Below are positions 17,590 to 25,725 of a DNA stretch of 64,000 nt, piece by piece. The position numbers and the translations under genes were made by a program. Numbering within the stretch: the stretch's first letter is position 1; the number at the start of each line of letters is the position of its first letter. The stretch spans positions 1 through 64,000 of the forward strand of contig DASTOM010000007.1 in assembly GCA_035762545.1 (NCBI GenBank), read 5' to 3'. The stretch is from JANQRA01 sp035762545. Lineage in GTDB: Bacteria; Actinomycetota; Acidimicrobiia; Spongiisociales; ZC4RG35. The notes under the pieces were generated by a model. It was not told the origin of the DNA and did no database searches. It saw nothing but the letters and a program-made list of their open reading frames with translations.

Positions 17590-18747
17590 TCAGTCTGCGA
17601 TGCGATCCGCGACCCGGGTGCGGTAGGACTCCACCGCCGTCACGAGGTCGTCGACCGTGTCGCCGCCGAACTTTCGAGAGAACTCCGAGGCAAGGACGAA
17701 GGTCACCATCTGCTCACCCACGACACCGGCGGCGGGCACGGCACATACATCAGACCTCTCACGTACTGCCTGGTCGGGCTGTCCGGTGCTCATGTCGATC
17801 GTCCGCAATGGCTGCATCAAGGTCGAGATCGGCTTCATCGCCGCCCGAACCGCGATCGGTTGACCGTTGCTCATCCCTCCCTCTACTCCCCCGGCGCGGT
17901 TGGTCTCACGGGAGATCGCCCCGTCGATCCGTACGATCTCGTCGTGGGCCCTCGAGCCGGGGGTGGCTGCGGACTCGAAGCCGTCTCCGACTTCCACGCC
18001 CTTGATGGCTGGTATGGACATGACAGCCCCGGCGAGCAGGTAGTCGAGCCGACGGTCGTAGTGAACGTGAGACCCGATCCCGACCGGTACTCCCAGGGCG
18101 ATCACCTCGAACACCCCCCCGAGTGTGTCTTTTCCTTCTTTGGCCTGGTCGATGATGCCGACCATCTCGGCCGAGGCCTGCGGGTCGAGGCAACGCACCG
18201 GATCGGCCTCGATACGAGACCGGTCGTCGCTGGTGGGGATGGTGTACTTCGCCCGGACGTCGCCGATGGCCAGCACGTGACTGAGCACATCCACGCCGCA
18301 GCTCTCCAGCATGACCCGGCTCAGGTACCCACTGACGGTGCGGGCGGCGGTCTCTCTCGCCGACGCTCGCTCCAGTATGTCTCTTGCGTCGTCGGTGTCG
18401 TACTTGAGCATGCCGGCGAGGTCGGCGTGCCCGGGACGGGGTCGGGTCACTTCCTTTCCCCTGCCGCTGGGGGCGGGGCTCATGATGTCCTCCCACTTCG
18501 GCCACTCCGTGTTGCGGATGAGGACCGCCACCGGCGATCCAAGTGTGTGGCCGTGTCGAACACCGCCGAGAATCTCGACCTCGTCTTTCTCGATGGTCAT
18601 CCGGGCGCCACGCCCGTATCCGTGACGGCGGCGGGTCAATTCCGCAGAGAGACCTTCAGCTGTGACTTCGAGGCCACGGGGCAGACCTTCGACGATCGTC
18701 ACGAGCCCGGGCCCGTGCGACTCCCCCGCGGTCAAGAATCTGAGCAT
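17590..18747 (-). CDS. aroC: chorismate synthase
   Basis: Final common step to aromatic amino acids: removes phosphate from EPSP using reduced FMN. The signatures TAGESHGPGL (residues 6-15), RRHGYGRGARM near 40, and the C-terminal RSDVCAVPAAGVVGE are all present. Length 385 is typical. It follows the prepilin peptidase gene after nine bases and runs straight into aroB. Confidence 0.97.
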   Translation of the reverse strand: MLRFLTAGESHGPGLVTIVEGLPRGLEVTAEGLSAELTRRRHGYGRGARMTIEKDEVEILGGVRHGHTLGSPVAVLIRNTEWPKWEDIMSPAPSGRGKEVTRPRPGHADLAGMLKYDTDDARDILERASARETAARTVSGYLSRVMLESCGVDVLSHVLAIGDVRAKYTIPTSDDRSRIEADPVRCLDPQASAEMVGIIDQAKEGKDTLGGVFEVIALGVPVGIGSHVHYDRRLDYLLAGAVMSIPAIKGVEVGDGFESAATPGSRAHDEIVRIDGAISRETNRAGGVEGGMSNGQPIAVRAAMKPISTLMQPLRTIDMSTGQPDQAVRERSDVCAVPAAGVVGEQMVTFVLASEFSRKFGGDTVDDLVTAVESYRTRVADRIAD

Positions 18748-18756
18748 CCGGACAGA

Positions 18757-19488
18757 TTACGAGGGAACGGGGATCGCTCCCACTCCGACCATGACTATGG
18801 CGGTCCAGGCGCCGATGATCATGGCCGGTCCGTAGGGAAGCTCCGTCTTCCGGCCGGCCCTGCCCGAGACGACGAGGATCACCGCCAGGACGCCGCCGAT
18901 CACCGCTGTGGCGAACACCGCCCAACCGAGGACACTCCAACCTAGGTAAGCGGTGTAGAGGCCGAGTTGTGGCGACAGCTTGACGTCACCCGCGCCGAAG
19001 CCCCGCCCCCTGACGAGGACGAACATCAGCGAGGTACCTGCGAAGTAGGCGGCGGCACCGCCCAGAGCACGCCATAGACCGCCCAGGTCTCCCTCGAGAA
19101 CGGCCGCGCCGGCGAGCAGGAACAGGAGGATCAAGCTGCCGACCAGGTTGAGCCTGTCGACGATTCGAAACTGCTCGAGGTCGGTGACGAGGAGGGCGGT
19201 GGAAAGCAAGAGAAACGCCAGGTAGGCGCTGAGAACCCAGGTCACACCGACGGTGTGGAGGAATCCGAGGCTGGTGAGACAGGTCGCCAGGGCTACCACC
19301 GGCTCCCGGTCGATCCTCCGACCGCAGTTGGGGCATGAGAGGTGGGCCCAACCACGATTGGCCCGGCAACGAGGGCAGGTTCCGTCAAACGGGCGAAGCG
19401 GGGTCTGGTCGTCGAGGGCCTGTGCGGCGAGGTCAGATGCAGCCAGACCGATCAGAAAGCCAATTGCTCCGACGAGGACTGAAGTCAC
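18757..19488 (-). CDS. prepilin peptidase (A24 family)
   Basis: A membrane aspartic protease that cleaves type IV prepilin-like leader peptides. It has the cytoplasmic zinc module (CPRC at about 38-41, CPNC at about 53-56), several hydrophobic segments, a first aspartate in VTDLEQFRIVDRLN and the second in GFGAGDVKLSPQLG. Both catalytic positions appear intact in 243 residues, so it should be active. The start is GTG. No pilin, pilB, pilC or pilT gene lies in the window, so its substrates are encoded elsewhere. Confidence 0.88.
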   Translation of the reverse strand: MTSVLVGAIGFLIGLAASDLAAQALDDQTPLRPFDGTCPRCRANRGWAHLSCPNCGRRIDREPVVALATCLTSLGFLHTVGVTWVLSAYLAFLLLSTALLVTDLEQFRIVDRLNLVGSLILLFLLAGAAVLEGDLGGLWRALGGAAAYFAGTSLMFVLVRGRGFGAGDVKLSPQLGLYTAYLGWSVLGWAVFATAVIGGVLAVILVVSGRAGRKTELPYGPAMIIGAWTAIVMVGVGAIPVPS

Positions 19489-19528
19489 CGCCGGAGCAAG
19501 TTAGCCAGAGGGAGGTTGTCTGCGGGGC

Positions 19529-20698
19529 TTACGAGTCGGAGGAGAAGTCTCGTAGAGTGCCCATCCGGCGGCGCCGGAGCAGACCATGACCCTCTTCGGC
19601 CTCGGGCTCAGAAGTCTCGAGCTCGGAGAAGACCTTCTCGAGGAATGCTTCGGTGTCCTCTTCGACGTCGTCGTCGGTACCGGCAGACGGCATCTCTGAG
19701 AGTCCTTCAGTAACGACTTCGGGGGTCTTCTCGTCGTCGTTGTCCGAGCTCTCTTCGTCCTTGGGCTCCTGCCACCAAGACCCGTCGGGATCGACATCAT
19801 CGTTGTCCTCGTGGGTGGCTACTGGCTCGTCTGACCCGTACACCTCGCCCGGGACTTGCTCCTCGGTCTCGTAGTCGTCCCTCGGTGCCGCTGGCGAGTA
19901 GCCGGACTCGAGCCCGACCTCGGCTTCGGCGTTGGGTTCCTGGGTCACAGGGCTCTCGTAGTCGTCGGCGTTGGACTCGGGCTCGGCGCTCCAGTCGTCC
20001 TGGACTGGAGCGGCGACGCGGGCGGGCTGCTCGGAACCAAGTATCACGAGATCGTTCTTGACGAGCCGTGCAGCGACACGGGCAGCCCAGAACTGGGTGG
20101 TGCCGAGGTGGTTGGCGATCTCGACGACCGACGATCCGCTACCGATCTCGCTGAGCACTTTCCAGTCGTCCACCTTGACGGTGACCTCCCCGCGCTCACC
20201 GAGGTCGCGCCGGAAGCTGAGCGCACCTGTGAGATCCGGAACCACTTCGGAGACCTTGTCCCATTCCTTCTCACGAGCCATTGCGTCCTGGAGCAGGGAC
20301 TCGAGCTCGAACGACTTGGGTGACGCGTAGGGGCTGGTGGAGCCTTCTCGAACCTGGAACTCGTCGCCCCGCGAGCTGATCTGATACAAGCTCTCGACCG
20401 TGACCTCTCGGACAAGGTCGACCATGGCCTGGTTGCTGTCGGCGATAGCAGCGAGGGTCGTCTCACCGGAGGTGATGCGACGCAGGACCGACTCGTCGGC
20501 GAATCCGGAGTTGACGAGATGACGATGGAGATCGTCGTCGCCCCAAGTCGTGGCGAGGTCGATGCCACCCTTGCCGACGAACACACGACCAACGAGGCCG
20601 TTCCCGGTGACTTCCACCGAGCCCTGCTGCTTCGAACGGGTCAGCAGCCTCAAGATTTCACCCAATGGGACAAAGCCCAGCTTCCCGGAAAGAGACAC
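19529..20698 (-). CDS. DUF4388-domain protein with acidic C-terminal tail
   Basis: A 389-residue protein. Residues 1-100 (SLSGKLGFVPLGEILRLL, GSVEVTGNGLVGRVFVGKGG) match DUF4388, found in regulators of surface motility and pili in other phyla. Residues about 170-230 look like a winged helix (SEIGSGSSVVEIANHLG). The remaining 140 residues are very acidic and probably disordered. I choose the GTG at 20698, not the ATG 15 codons earlier, because AAGGAG lies six bases before the GTG and because DUF4388 begins there. Between aroE and prepilin peptidase, so a pilus-linked role is possible but unproven. Confidence 0.72.
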   Translation of the reverse strand: MSLSGKLGFVPLGEILRLLTRSKQQGSVEVTGNGLVGRVFVGKGGIDLATTWGDDDLHRHLVNSGFADESVLRRITSGETTLAAIADSNQAMVDLVREVTVESLYQISSRGDEFQVREGSTSPYASPKSFELESLLQDAMAREKEWDKVSEVVPDLTGALSFRRDLGERGEVTVKVDDWKVLSEIGSGSSVVEIANHLGTTQFWAARVAARLVKNDLVILGSEQPARVAAPVQDDWSAEPESNADDYESPVTQEPNAEAEVGLESGYSPAAPRDDYETEEQVPGEVYGSDEPVATHEDNDDVDPDGSWWQEPKDEESSDNDDEKTPEVVTEGLSEMPSAGTDDDVEEDTEAFLEKVFSELETSEPEAEEGHGLLRRRRMGTLRDFSSDS

Positions 20699-20704
20699 CT
20701 TCAG

Positions 20705-20710
20705 CTCCTT
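20705..20710 (-). promoter_or_regulatory. ribosome binding site that sets the DUF4388 gene start
   Basis: AAGGAG read leftward, exactly six bases before the GTG at 20698. It is preceded by a run of eight A (20709-20716 on the complementary strand). The upstream ATG at 20743 has no comparable site. Confidence 0.6.
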
Positions 20711-20756
20711 TTTTTTGAAAGGCTCGGGTGAGAATCGGCCCACCCACGAGAGGCCT

Positions 20757-21533
20757 TTAGAGCTTTCTGAGCCTCTCCATGAGCCGTTCGAACGCTACGC
20801 GAGTACCTGTCCAGATCGCGAAAGAGTCGATTGCCTGGCGGACGAGGAACTCGTAACCATCCACCACTGGAAGGCCAAATTGCCTCGCCTGTGAGACGGC
20901 AGGAGTGTCGACCTGGCCGTAGGCGAGATCGATGAGCCCTGCCGAGGCGGCCAGAACACCCTCCGGGAGGCCTTCGCCCCCCATACCCACCGGGGTGGAG
21001 TTGACGACGATCGCACCCGCCACCGTTGTCCCCCAACTGACGACCTCGGCCCCGAACCGGTCAGCCAACTCTCGAGCCGCGTCGGCTCTGCGAGCCGCCA
21101 CATAGGCATCCCTCCCGCCGATGCCGGCGAGAACGGCAGCTGCACCGCCGCCGGCTCCCAGCAGAAGAATGGGAGAGGAGTGATCGAATCGGTCCTGTTC
21201 CAGGAGAGACACCATGGCGGTCGTGTCGGTGGACTCCCCAAACAGCCGATTTTCCCGCACGAACAGCGTGTTCACGGACCAAGAGATGCGGGCTGCCTCA
21301 CTCACCTCGTCACACGACGATGCAGCCAGGGCTTTATGGGGCATCGTGACGTTGAAACCGTCCCATTCCCCTGCCCTCATCTCGGCAACTGTTCGGGCAA
21401 AGGTCTCCTCGTCTGCCTGGATCTTCGTGTACGAGCCCTCGAGACCTGCGAGTTCGAGCATCGCGTGCTGGATCTCGGGCGACCGTGAGTGCGCGACCGG
21501 GTTACCCAGGAGACCTAGCCGAAATGTGCCCAC
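20757..21533 (-). CDS. aroE: shikimate dehydrogenase
   Basis: Reduces 3-dehydroshikimate to shikimate with NADPH. The substrate site LGNPVAHSRSP at the N-terminus, catalytic lysine in FNVTMPHK, SVNTL, the aspartate in GESTDTTAM and the nucleotide loop LLGAGGGAAAV are all visible in 258 residues. The usual NTD triplet reads STD, keeping the catalytic aspartate. Start is GTG. It follows mltG after 21 bases, the standard alaS-ruvX-mltG-aroE order. Confidence 0.94.
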   Translation of the reverse strand: MGTFRLGLLGNPVAHSRSPEIQHAMLELAGLEGSYTKIQADEETFARTVAEMRAGEWDGFNVTMPHKALAASSCDEVSEAARISWSVNTLFVRENRLFGESTDTTAMVSLLEQDRFDHSSPILLLGAGGGAAAVLAGIGGRDAYVAARRADAARELADRFGAEVVSWGTTVAGAIVVNSTPVGMGGEGLPEGVLAASAGLIDLAYGQVDTPAVSQARQFGLPVVDGYEFLVRQAIDSFAIWTGTRVAFERLMERLRKL

Positions 21534-21554
21534 GCCACGATTGTGGCATCACGG

Positions 21555-22655
21555 TTAGGGCAGAACACCATCCTCACGGGCCTGTGCCACGTTGTCGTTG
21601 TGCTCTTCGATCGTCTCGGCGAATGCGTGGCGGCCTTCGGTGTCGGAGAGCACATAGAAAAAGTAGGGGGTGGCGTCGGGAGCAGCAGCCGCTTCGAGTG
21701 ACGCTCGGCCCGGTGCCGCGATAGGAGTCGGAGGCAACCCGGCCACCAGATAGGTGTTGTACGGCGAGTCGAAGTCTCGGTCGAATTCTGCGACGTCTCG
21801 TGTTCCCATGGCGTAGAGCACCGTTGCGTCGATGTCGAGTTTCATGCCCTCGGCCAGCCTGTTGTGGATGACGCTGGAGACGATCGGACGCTCCTCGTCG
21901 AGGAGGACCTCTGTCTCGATCAGCGAGGCGAGGACAATCCCCTGATAGGGGGTGTAACCCAGAGCCTCCCAGGTCGACCAGTCGACTGAGTTGACCCGTT
22001 GCTCCATCGTCGAGGCCATTCGCTGGAGGATGGCCGACGGCGCCGCGGTTCTCGAGAACTCATAGGTGTCGGGGAAGAGCAGACCCTCCCAGTCCTGGAG
22101 TGTGGGCTCAGCCGCCATCTCGACCAGGGAGGTGCTGACGCTGCCGTTCAGGAGAGCTTCCTCGAACTCGGAGTACTCGTGACCGGTCCGCTCGGCGAGA
22201 GCCACGAGCATCTCTTCGATACGAAGCCCTTCGACGATCGTTACCCGGAACACCGAAGGTGCCGGGCCAGCGACCAGTTGTGCCACCACTTCAGAGGGGT
22301 CCATGAGGGTGGTGAGCTCGTAGGTGCCGGCCTGGAGACGCTGGGCGGCGTCGACGTTGCGGACAGCGACCTCGAACTCGAGCGCAGAACGGACGACGCC
22401 CTGTGCGGTGAGAATCGCTCCGATGTCCTGTCCCGTGGATCCTGGCGGGATCTCGATGGTGACCGGCTGTCCCGGTTCGACGTCCAGGGGGGCGTCACCG
22501 GCATCCTGGTCGCCCAGTGCGTTGCCCACGGTCCTGCCCAGATAGGAGGCGCCCGCGACCAGAAGGACGCCGCTGAGGACGACTGCGGCGCCGATCGCGA
22601 TGATCCTGAGGATTCGGGACCAGGCGGGCTGGTCCGGGACTGGTTCGTAGGTCAT
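21555..22655 (-). CDS. mltG: endolytic murein transglycosylase MltG
   Basis: Cuts nascent peptidoglycan strands and sets glycan length. A short cytoplasmic N-terminus is followed by one membrane helix (about residues 14-38) and an extracellular YceG domain. The catalytic glutamate lies in VLASLIETE; SVIHNRLAEGMKLDIDATV and PYNTYLVAGLPPTPI are the other family blocks. The ATG overlaps the ruvX stop as ATGA. Length 366 is normal. Confidence 0.94.
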   Translation of the reverse strand: MTYEPVPDQPAWSRILRIIAIGAAVVLSGVLLVAGASYLGRTVGNALGDQDAGDAPLDVEPGQPVTIEIPPGSTGQDIGAILTAQGVVRSALEFEVAVRNVDAAQRLQAGTYELTTLMDPSEVVAQLVAGPAPSVFRVTIVEGLRIEEMLVALAERTGHEYSEFEEALLNGSVSTSLVEMAAEPTLQDWEGLLFPDTYEFSRTAAPSAILQRMASTMEQRVNSVDWSTWEALGYTPYQGIVLASLIETEVLLDEERPIVSSVIHNRLAEGMKLDIDATVLYAMGTRDVAEFDRDFDSPYNTYLVAGLPPTPIAAPGRASLEAAAAPDATPYFFYVLSDTEGRHAFAETIEEHNDNVAQAREDGVLP

Positions 22656-23107
22656 TGGTTGCCAGTGGATTCGACGTCGTCGGTGTCCGGTGAGTTCCCT
22701 TCACGGCGTCTGTAATCCAGGTATGTCTGGAGAATGATGGCCGCTGCGACCCTGTCGACCGTTTCTTTCCGTTCCCGTCTCTTCATCCCTGATTCCAGGA
22801 GAGCGCTCTCCGCGAGACGTGTAGTGAACCGCTCATCGACGAAATGGGCCTCGACACCGAGGATCTCCTGGATCTCCGCGGCCAATTCCCTGGCTGCAAC
22901 GGCCGACTCTCCTTCGTTACCCGAAAGGCTCCTGGGCAAACCAATAACCACCTCACCGATGTCGTACTCCTCGGCCAGGCCGCGCAGCGTCGATTGCAGT
23001 TCGCCGCGTCTGATTGTCTGGAGGGGGCGGGCGGTGAGACCGATTCCGTCCGAGATGGCGAGACCGATTCGCTTCGAGCCGTAGTCGACCCCGAGAATCC
23101 GGGTCAC
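22652..23107 (-). CDS. ruvX: pre-16S rRNA nuclease / Holliday junction resolvase-like protein YqgF
   Basis: RNase H-fold nuclease implicated in 5' processing of 16S rRNA. The first acidic residue is in LGVDYGSKRIGLAIS, with later conserved blocks VVIGLPRSLSGNEG and VDERFTT. Length 151 is typical. GTG start within the alaS stop (GTGA) and a 4-base overlap with mltG place it firmly in the alaS-ruvX-mltG-aroE operon. Confidence 0.94.
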   Translation of the reverse strand: MTRILGVDYGSKRIGLAISDGIGLTARPLQTIRRGELQSTLRGLAEEYDIGEVVIGLPRSLSGNEGESAVAARELAAEIQEILGVEAHFVDERFTTRLAESALLESGMKRRERKETVDRVAAAIILQTYLDYRRREGNSPDTDDVESTGNQ

Positions 23108-25725
23108 GATCCGCTCAGGGCCCGTCCCGCTTCGGTGCGCGCGGCTTCGAGTGCCGCCTCGAGACCGGCTCCGTTCGGCCCACCTGCTTGAGCCAACTCG
23201 GGATCCCTCGATCCACCGCCGCCCAGTTCGCGAGCGGCGACACCCACGATCTCGCCGGCCGAAAGACCGCGTTCGACGAGATCTCTGCTGAGAACTCCGA
23301 TCAGTGCCCCCTTGCCCTCGGCCGCCGAGCCCAGGACGACGAGAACCGACCCGTCGATTCGATCCCGCAGACCGAGAGCGATCTGGCGAAGCTCACTCGC
23401 AGAAGCCGAACCGGCGTCGGCCACCACCAAAGCCGTGTCGCCGACACGTTCCGCCGACGAGGCCAGTTCGGTGGCGAGGTCACCGGTGCGTTGGCTGGCG
23501 ATCTGCTCCAGCTTGGCCTCCAATCCATCCACCTTCTCCAGAAGCTGGGCGACCCGGATCGGGACCTGATCGGGCTTGGTGCGCAGCAGTTCACCGGTCT
23601 CGTCGAGGGCGGAACGGATCGAAACCATGTGGTCGTATGCGGCGTTGCCTGTCAGCGCCTCGATCCTTCGCAGGTTGGAGCCGATCGACGCTTCCGAGAG
23701 AATCAGGAGTGGTCCGACCTCCGCCGATGTCGAGGTGTGTGTGCCCCCACAGAACTCGGTCGAATAGTCCCCGACCTTGACCACCCTGACCACCTCACCG
23801 TATTTGTCGCCGAAGAAGGCGAGGGCGCCCATCTCCTGGGCTTCCTCCTTGGAAGTGACGGTGGTGGTCACGGCTGCGTTCTTTACGAGTCTCCGGTTGA
23901 TCTCGGCCTCGATCTCGCCAAGCTCCTGGGGTGCCACCTGGGAGAAATGAGAGAAGTCGAACCGAACCCTGCCATCGTCTACGAGAGAGCCAGCCTGGCC
24001 GGCGTGGTCACCGAGGACGTCACGGATGGCCCAATGGAGGACGTGGGTTCCCGTGTGACTGCGCCTGATCCCCTGCCGCTTCGGGGTGTCGATGCTGGAG
24101 CGCACCGACTGGCCCGGAGCGATCCATCCCCGGATCACCTTGGCCTTGTGCCCGTGGAGGCCCTGAATCACGTGCTGGGTGTCCACGACGACGGCTTCTC
24201 CCGTTTCGCTCTCGATGACTCCGGTGTCACCCACCTGGCCCCCTGACTCGGCGTAGAACGGGGTCTTGTCGAGGAAGATCTCGATATCCCGGCCCTCCTC
24301 GGCACGGTCGATAGGGTCGCCGTCGGCGACGACGGAGAGGATGACGCCGTCCGAAGTCTCATAGTCGTACCCCACAAAGTCGGTGAGACCGGTGTGGTCG
24401 AGCACGGCCCTGTAGGCGTCGGCAGCCTCGGCGGCCTCTGACCCCCTCCAGGCGGCTCGTGCACGGGTTCTTTGCTCCTCCATCTCCGCCTCGAAACCGA
24501 CGAGGTCGACTTCAACCCCGCGTTCGGCGGCGATCTCCCTGGTCAGGTCGATGGGGAAGCCGAAGGTGTCATGGAGTTTGAAGGCCGTCGTCCCGCTGAG
24601 AGTGTCCGGTTCGTCGGCCAGTTCCTCGTCGAGGAGTTGACTGCCCGACTCCAACGTGCGGCGGAAACGCTCTTCTTCCCGGGTGACGACGTCGAGGATG
24701 AAGTCCCTCTTGTCTTCCAACTCGGGATAGGCGATTCCCATCTGGTCGATGGTCGTCTCGACGAGACGGGGCACCACGAGCCCTTCCCCTCCGTACTGCC
24801 ACCCGTGTCGCACGGCGCGGCGGAGAAGACGACGAAGCACGTACCCGCGTCCGTCATTGGAGGGGACCACCCCGTCACCGATGAGAAAGGTGACGCTCCG
24901 ACCGTGGTCGGCGAGGATTCGCAAGGAGACGTCGTCCCTCTCCGACGCTCCGTATTCGAGCTTGGTGTACCGCTCCGCGGTACGGAGGACGTCGCGGGTG
25001 GTGTCGATATCGAACACCGATGGGACATCCTGGAGGACCGCGGCCATCCGGTCGAGACCCAGTCCGGTGTCTATGTTCTTGGCGGGAAGGTCGCCGATGA
25101 CGTGATACGGCTCGTCCTGGATGTTCTGCATGAAGACCAGGTTCCAGATCTCCACATACCGATCCTCACCGCCACCGATCGGGCCGCCTTCGGCTCCGTA
25201 ATCTGGGCCCTTGTCATAGAACAGCTCCGAACTGGGGCCACATGGGCCGGGGATCCCCATCTGCCAGAAGTTGTCCTTTCCGCCCCGCTGTACCCGGCTG
25301 GCCGGAACTCCGACATCGTCGATCCAGATCTGTTCCGCTTCGTCATCGGTCTCGTGGACCGTGAACCAGAGCCGGTCCGGCTCGAGACCGAGCATCTCGG
25401 TGACGAACTCATAGCTCCAGGGGATCGCCTTCTCCTTGAAGTAGTCGCCGAAGCTGAAGTTGCCCAGCATCTCGAAGAAGGACAGGTGCCGCTGAGTGGT
25501 TCCGATGATGTCGATGTCGATCGTCCGAACACACTTCTGCACCGACACCGCTCGATCCCAGGGTGGATCCTCCTCGCCGAGGAAGTAGGGCTTGAACGGG
25601 ACCATGCCGGCATTGGTCATGAGCAATGTCGGGTCAACCGGTATCAGCGACGCGGAGGGCCGATACACATGGTCGCGTTCGGTGAAGAAGTCGACGAAGG
25701 CCCGACGGATTTCGTGGCTGTTCAC
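23104..25725 (-). CDS. alaS: alanyl-tRNA synthetase
   Basis: Charges tRNA-Ala and clears mischarged Ser and Gly. The 873-residue protein shows the class II core near the N-terminus (FFTERDHVYRPSASLIPVDP and TNAGMVPFKPYFLG), the editing-domain zinc ligands HTGTH and CGGTH, and a C-terminal C-Ala domain with the Gly-rich ELGGGGSRDPELAQAGG. The start is GTG, overlapping the aspS stop as GTGA. Confidence 0.98.
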   Translation of the reverse strand: MNSHEIRRAFVDFFTERDHVYRPSASLIPVDPTLLMTNAGMVPFKPYFLGEEDPPWDRAVSVQKCVRTIDIDIIGTTQRHLSFFEMLGNFSFGDYFKEKAIPWSYEFVTEMLGLEPDRLWFTVHETDDEAEQIWIDDVGVPASRVQRGGKDNFWQMGIPGPCGPSSELFYDKGPDYGAEGGPIGGGEDRYVEIWNLVFMQNIQDEPYHVIGDLPAKNIDTGLGLDRMAAVLQDVPSVFDIDTTRDVLRTAERYTKLEYGASERDDVSLRILADHGRSVTFLIGDGVVPSNDGRGYVLRRLLRRAVRHGWQYGGEGLVVPRLVETTIDQMGIAYPELEDKRDFILDVVTREEERFRRTLESGSQLLDEELADEPDTLSGTTAFKLHDTFGFPIDLTREIAAERGVEVDLVGFEAEMEEQRTRARAAWRGSEAAEAADAYRAVLDHTGLTDFVGYDYETSDGVILSVVADGDPIDRAEEGRDIEIFLDKTPFYAESGGQVGDTGVIESETGEAVVVDTQHVIQGLHGHKAKVIRGWIAPGQSVRSSIDTPKRQGIRRSHTGTHVLHWAIRDVLGDHAGQAGSLVDDGRVRFDFSHFSQVAPQELGEIEAEINRRLVKNAAVTTTVTSKEEAQEMGALAFFGDKYGEVVRVVKVGDYSTEFCGGTHTSTSAEVGPLLILSEASIGSNLRRIEALTGNAAYDHMVSIRSALDETGELLRTKPDQVPIRVAQLLEKVDGLEAKLEQIASQRTGDLATELASSAERVGDTALVVADAGSASASELRQIALGLRDRIDGSVLVVLGSAAEGKGALIGVLSRDLVERGLSAGEIVGVAARELGGGGSRDPELAQAGGPNGAGLEAALEAARTEAGRALSGS

